The notes beneath the pieces are model-generated. The model saw only the letters and a program-made list of their open reading frames with translations. It made no database searches and was not told the origin of the DNA. 64,000 nucleotides of DNA. Source: Chersky-806 sp038252255. Lineage in GTDB: Bacteria > Actinomycetota > Acidimicrobiia > IMCC26256 > JAENVU01. The translations under genes were made by a program, and so were the position numbers. Positions 60,276-64,000 of the stretch are shown one piece after another (the first letter of the stretch is position 1; each line of letters opens with the position of its first letter). The stretch spans positions 124,001 to 188,000 of the forward strand of contig JBBSAM010000003.1 in assembly GCA_038252255.1 (NCBI GenBank). The letters are read 5' to 3'.

Positions 60276-63165
60276 CGTCCGTTCTTCCTTCCGCTGCGCC
60301 GAGATGCTCCCGCGCGTTGCTCCGCTGGGTCGCCCGGTCGTCGGTCCCGAGGTAGGAGGCGATCACGAGTGGGTCGTTTCGAATCACGTCGGACACGCCT
60401 TCGGCGATGATGGCGCCCGCCTCCATGCAGTAGACGCGGTCCGAGATGGCCATGATCAGCGGGAGGTCGTGCTCGACGACGATCAGGGTCGCGTCGAGCT
60501 CGTGTTGCACCCGCTTGATCAACGGCCCGAATGCCTCGGCCTCCCGCTGGGCCACGCCGGCGGTGGGCTCGTCCAGGCAGATGACGCGCGGGGCGACGGC
60601 CAGCACCGCGGCCAGCTCGACGATGCGCCGGGTGCCCGTCGACAGCTCGGCGATGAAGCGGTCGGCGTACCGCCCCAGACCGAGGAAGTCGATGAGCTCC
60701 GCGGCATCGGCCCGCTTGGCCTTCTCCACGCGCGCGGCGGCCGGGAGATACAGCAAGGATCCCCAGAACGAGGTGGCCTGGCGCGCTTCGAGCGCGAGCT
60801 GCACCGTCTCGCGCACGGTCAGCTCCGGGAACAACGTCGCGGCCTGGAACGTGCGCCCGAGCCCGAGGTGCGAGCGCCGGTGGGCCGGGAGATGGGAGAT
60901 GTTCTTCCCGAGCAGCTCGACCGTGCCATGGCTCGGGACGTATCCGCCGATCGCGTTGAGCAACGTCGACTTCCCGGCCCCGTTGGTGCCGATGAGTCCG
61001 ATGAGCTCGCCGGCATCGGCATGGAGCTCCACGTCGTCGACCGCGACGATGCCGCCGAACCGCACCGTGAGCCGCGCGGTCGACAGCACGCTGCCATCGG
61101 CGTTGGCCCCTTCCGCCGGACCGGTCACGACCCGGGTCAGCGAGACCGGTGGCGCGGTACGAGTCTTCGTCGGGGCTTCGGGAAGCCGTTGCTCGAGCCA
61201 GTTCAGGATCCCGCTGCGGGCCCAGTAGCCGATCTGGGTGAAGCCGCCCGGGATGTACAACAAGATGATGAGGAGCCCGATGCTGGAGGTGAAGAGCGGA
61301 ACGGTCTGGTTCTCCGGCCAGAAGGCGGGCAGCCCGACCACCCATACCGCGCCGACCACCGCGCCGGCCAGGCTCCCCAGACCGCCGATCACCGCGACGG
61401 CCACGAGCAGCAGCGAATCCTCGACCCGGAAGAACCGCTCCTGGAAGCCGATCGTCACGACCAGCCCGCCGAGGATCGCGCCGCCGAGGCCGGCGACGAA
61501 CCCCGCGACGGCGAACGCGGTGAGCTTCGCTCGCCGGGGCGACACGGTGAGCGCCGAGGCCGCGGGTTCGTTCTCGCGCACGCCGATGATCCGGCGACCG
61601 ATCCCGGTTCGGCGGAGATGGCCGACGACGAGCAGCACGACGACGAGCGCGGCGAGGGTGAAGTAGTAGTAGCTGCGGTTCAGGTGCGCGAGGTCGATCG
61701 GGCCGAGGTTGCCGCGTGGCAGCTGCACGGTGGTCGCGTCGAGCTCGCCGGTGAAGATCGGCCTCGAGAAGATGTACGCCTGCGCGGCGATTGCGAACGC
61801 CATCGTGCTGACCCCGAGCAGGAGACCCTTCACCCGCAAGGCTCCGAAGCCGACGGCCACCGCGACGAGGCACGCGACCGTCGCGCCGAGCAGCAGCGCG
61901 AGGATGAACGGGACCTTCGGCAGGCTCCCTTGGAGGATGCGCGTCGATCGCCAGCCGATGTCGACCGATACTCCCCGGACGAAGGCTGCCGCGCTGAGGG
62001 CGCCGATCCCGGCGAACGCCATCTGGCCCAGCGAGAGCTGGCCACCCCATCCGGTCAGCACGGTGACCGATACCGCGCACAGGGCGAAAGCCAGGACCAT
62101 CGCGTACGTCTGTTGATGGAACGACTGGGTGACGATCAGCGGTAGCACGATCGCCCCGAGCAGAACCGACGCGGCCAGGAGCTGTGGCATGCGCCGGACC
62201 CACCAGATCTCCAACAGCCGCTCGGGAACCGCCGGGACGCGCGGCGCGAAGGAGAAGCTCTCCGCGCCGGTGTCGTCCGAGCGACTCATCCGCGCGACGA
62301 GGAACAGGACCAGGATGAGCACGACGAACTGCACGAGCCCGACGGTGCTCGGGAAGTTGTACACGAGCACCTGGTACAGGACGCCGATGCCGATGGCGCC
62401 CGCTACCGCGCGCGGGAAGGAACGCATCCCGCCGACGAGCGCCGCGGAGAGACCGAGCAGCAGCGTCTCCGGTCCGATCGTGACGAGCTCGGACGATCCC
62501 TGCTCGGTCGCGTAGAGGATGATCGAGACCGCGGAGAGAAAGCCGGCGATGGTCCAGATCGCGGTCGACACCAGCTTCGGGTTGATCCCGGTGAGCCGGG
62601 CGAGGTCGGCGTTCGTGGCGGACGCGCGCACGGAGACGCCGAAGCGGGTGTGCCCGAGCAGCCACCAGAGTCCCACCGTGATCACCGGGACCACGATGAG
62701 GACGAGCAGCTGCGGACCGTCGATCGACACACTGCCGACGTGCCACTCTCCGGTGATCGGCGTGGGGAAGGTGGTCTGGAACTGGCCGGTGCGGTAGTTG
62801 GGCAACGTCAGCGTGACGGCACGGGCCAGCTCTGCGACCCCGATGGTCGCGACGAGGACGATCACCCGCGGCGCCTTGAACAGCCGCCGGATCACCGCGA
62901 GCTCCACCACGGTGCCGGAGAGAGTTCCGGCGCCCACGGCCAGGGTGAGCGAAGGCCAGTACGGCCAGTTCGCCTTGCCCGCCATGAGCGCGAGGAGCGC
63001 CGCCGCGGGAACTCCGAGATCCGCGACCGCGAAGTTGATGACCCGGCTCGACCGGTAGACGAGCACGATCCCCATCGCGATGAGCGCCACGATCAGGCCA
63101 CGGACCACTCCGATGAACACGAGGTTCGCGGTCCAGATGTGCGGCTGGAGCAGCGAGGCGAGCAC
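60253..63165 (-). CDS. Liv-type ABC transporter: permease-permease-ATPase fusion
   Basis: A 970-residue protein joining three usual subunits. Residues 1-300 resemble LivH (VYRSSRVINFAVADLGVPAAALL), 320-640 resemble LivM (LTGWGGQLSLGQMAFAGIGALSAAAF), and about 690-945 are a LivG-type ATPase with Walker A GTNGAGKST, signature ELSTGTRRI and Walker B CLDEPTAG. Fusions of this kind avoid separate subunit supply. Liv-type systems import branched-chain amino acids, amides or urea, but the following operon genes point to a glycoside or lipid substrate. It starts with GTG, 6 bp after the second ATPase gene. Confidence 0.92.
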   Translation of the reverse strand: MLASLLQPHIWTANLVFIGVVRGLIVALIAMGIVLVYRSSRVINFAVADLGVPAAALLALMAGKANWPYWPSLTLAVGAGTLSGTVVELAVIRRLFKAPRVIVLVATIGVAELARAVTLTLPNYRTGQFQTTFPTPITGEWHVGSVSIDGPQLLVLIVVPVITVGLWWLLGHTRFGVSVRASATNADLARLTGINPKLVSTAIWTIAGFLSAVSIILYATEQGSSELVTIGPETLLLGLSAALVGGMRSFPRAVAGAIGIGVLYQVLVYNFPSTVGLVQFVVLILVLFLVARMSRSDDTGAESFSFAPRVPAVPERLLEIWWVRRMPQLLAASVLLGAIVLPLIVTQSFHQQTYAMVLAFALCAVSVTVLTGWGGQLSLGQMAFAGIGALSAAAFVRGVSVDIGWRSTRILQGSLPKVPFILALLLGATVACLVAVAVGFGALRVKGLLLGVSTMAFAIAAQAYIFSRPIFTGELDATTVQLPRGNLGPIDLAHLNRSYYYFTLAALVVVLLVVGHLRRTGIGRRIIGVRENEPAASALTVSPRRAKLTAFAVAGFVAGLGGAILGGLVVTIGFQERFFRVEDSLLLVAVAVIGGLGSLAGAVVGAVWVVGLPAFWPENQTVPLFTSSIGLLIILLYIPGGFTQIGYWARSGILNWLEQRLPEAPTKTRTAPPVSLTRVVTGPAEGANADGSVLSTARLTVRFGGIVAVDDVELHADAGELIGLIGTNGAGKSTLLNAIGGYVPSHGTVELLGKNISHLPAHRRSHLGLGRTFQAATLFPELTVRETVQLALEARQATSFWGSLLYLPAAARVEKAKRADAAELIDFLGLGRYADRFIAELSTGTRRIVELAAVLAVAPRVICLDEPTAGVAQREAEAFGPLIKRVQHELDATLIVVEHDLPLIMAISDRVYCMEAGAIIAEGVSDVIRNDPLVIASYLGTDDRATQRSNAREHLGAAEGRTDDERTIRS

Positions 63166-63171
63166 CGGCTG

Positions 63172-63999
63172 TCAGCCGCCTTCGGTACCGAAGAAGACCG
63201 CACGGGCCAGGTCGTCCCGTTCGAGCAGCTCACTCGTTGCGCCTTCGAACTTGACCTCGCCCTTCTCCAGGAAGATCGCACGGTCGGAGATCGCGAGCGC
63301 GATGTTGAGTGACTGCTCGACGATGATCATCGTCTGGCCCTGTGCGCGCAGCTCGTCCACGAGCTCGAGCATCCGCTGCACCACGATCGGGGCCAGGCCG
63401 AGCGAGAGCTCGTCGATGATGAGCACGTCGGGATGGTGGATGAGCACGCGGGCGAGGGCCAGCATCTGCTGCTGGCCGCCCGACAGGCTGCGGGCGGGCT
63501 GCTTCTTGTGCTCCACCAGCTCCGGGAAGAGCCCGAGCACCTCGGCGATCCGCGCTTCGACGTCGCCGTTGCTGCCCTCGTCGAGCCAGGCGCTCACCGC
63601 GAGGTTCTGCTCCACGGTGAGGCTCGGGAACACACCGCTCCCACCCGGGAGCGAGACGATGCCGAGCTTCACGCGTTGCTCCGGCGCGACATAGGTGATG
63701 TTGCGACCGTCGAGACGGACCACGCCGCGTTGCGGCACCTCCAGCCCGCTGATCACCCGCAAGATCGTGGACTTCCCGGCGCCATTCGTGCCGAGCAACG
63801 CCACGCACTCACCGTGCGCTATCTCGAAGTTCACGTCGAACAGGACCTGCACGGTTCCGTACGAGAAGTCGATGTTGGCGACCTGCAGCGCGGGCGTCGC
63901 GACACCCTGCTCGTGACGTTTGTGATACTCGTCCTGTTCCTCGAGCAGCTCCTCCACGACCAGCGAGAGGTCGTTGCGGATGAAGCGCGCGCCGTTCAT
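63172..63999 (-). CDS. LivF-type ABC ATPase, N-terminus possibly outside the window
   Basis: At least 275 residues are visible. The ATPase domain has Walker A GTNGAGKST (70-78), signature LSGGQQQML and Walker B LLIIDELSLGL-like sequence. The first 35 residues (a charged helix with EELLEEQDEYHKRHEQ) are not part of a normal LivF and resemble the linker of actinobacterial MFS-ABC fusions. The only in-frame ATG lies at the last codon of the window, so the gene may extend beyond it. It is the upstream partner of the permease fusion. Confidence 0.82.
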   Translation of the reverse strand: MNGARFIRNDLSLVVEELLEEQDEYHKRHEQGVATPALQVANIDFSYGTVQVLFDVNFEIAHGECVALLGTNGAGKSTILRVISGLEVPQRGVVRLDGRNITYVAPEQRVKLGIVSLPGGSGVFPSLTVEQNLAVSAWLDEGSNGDVEARIAEVLGLFPELVEHKKQPARSLSGGQQQMLALARVLIHHPDVLIIDELSLGLAPIVVQRMLELVDELRAQGQTMIIVEQSLNIALAISDRAIFLEKGEVKFEGATSELLERDDLARAVFFGTEGG

Positions 64000-64000
64000 C

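Overview
The window is about 64 kb of high-GC bacterial chromosome that is densely coding. GTG and TTG starts are frequent, stop and start codons often overlap by 4 or 8 bp, and I see no rRNA, tRNA, CRISPR, transposase or integrase. The gene content fits Actinomycetota, possibly a soil or freshwater Acidimicrobiia or a related lineage. Supporting families are an F420-type luciferase-like oxidoreductase, a fused E1 alpha/beta 2-oxoacid dehydrogenase, an alpha/beta-hydrolase fused to an adenylate cyclase, Liv-type ABC fusions, a proteasome-like Anbu peptidase and a KimA-type potassium importer. The lineage is an inference; no marker gene in the window fixes it.

Layout. 0.1-4.4 kb: a TetR regulator with a palindromic operator, then two half-transporter genes that look like a heterodimeric ABC exporter with one degenerate ATP site. 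4.4-7.9 kb (minus): a cell-wall-anchored glycerophosphodiesterase, a CsbD stress protein and an Aquifex-type aconitase. 8.1-16.4 kb: four translationally coupled signalling genes (a poly-HAMP hybrid kinase, a second hybrid kinase with HPt, a REC-HPt protein and a REC-GGDEF cyclase), which read as a phosphorelay ending in c-di-GMP. 16.5-26.1 kb: mixed enzymes, including a haem-oxygenase-fold redox enzyme beside a flavin-reductase-like gene, a hydrolase-cyclase fusion, an N,N-dimethylformamidase-like protein and a sulfotransferase. 26.1-31.4 kb (minus): a serine hydrolase, a Calx-beta secreted protein, and a KimA potassium importer preceded by a KdpD-like membrane sensor that lacks a kinase. 31.7-33.9 kb: a Tat lipoprotein phosphoesterase and an Anbu peptidase.

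34.2-44.9 kb is a compact, apparently uncharacterised carbohydrate island. It holds a DUF6807 protein, an 884-residue protein that seems to join an alpha/alpha-toroid domain to a glycosyltransferase, a four-gene minus-strand operon (OYE-type oxidoreductase, hydroxyacid dehydrogenase, TIM-barrel isomerase, DapA-like aldolase), and a divergent large lipoprotein coupled to an SDR. 45-56 kb carries a PDZ protein with an in-frame hexanucleotide repeat, 2-oxoacid dehydrogenase E2 and fused E1, small enzymes, an orphan NuoF and a large lipase-like lipoprotein. 56.2-64 kb is one minus-strand operon: Liv-type ABC transporter subunits (one a permease-permease-ATPase fusion), then a PhyH dioxygenase, a ThuA protein, an esterase and a GH4 glycosidase.

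Two palindrome families stand out between genes. One has a 47-nt core with TTTTGGCGTC/GACGCCAAAA ends, a conserved centre and a compensating stem (near 7.95 and 37.63 kb). The other has the form CAGAT-NN-CCGCGG-NN-ATCTG and sits 23-24 nt before the start codons of two membrane-anchored proteins (22.9 and 44.96 kb).
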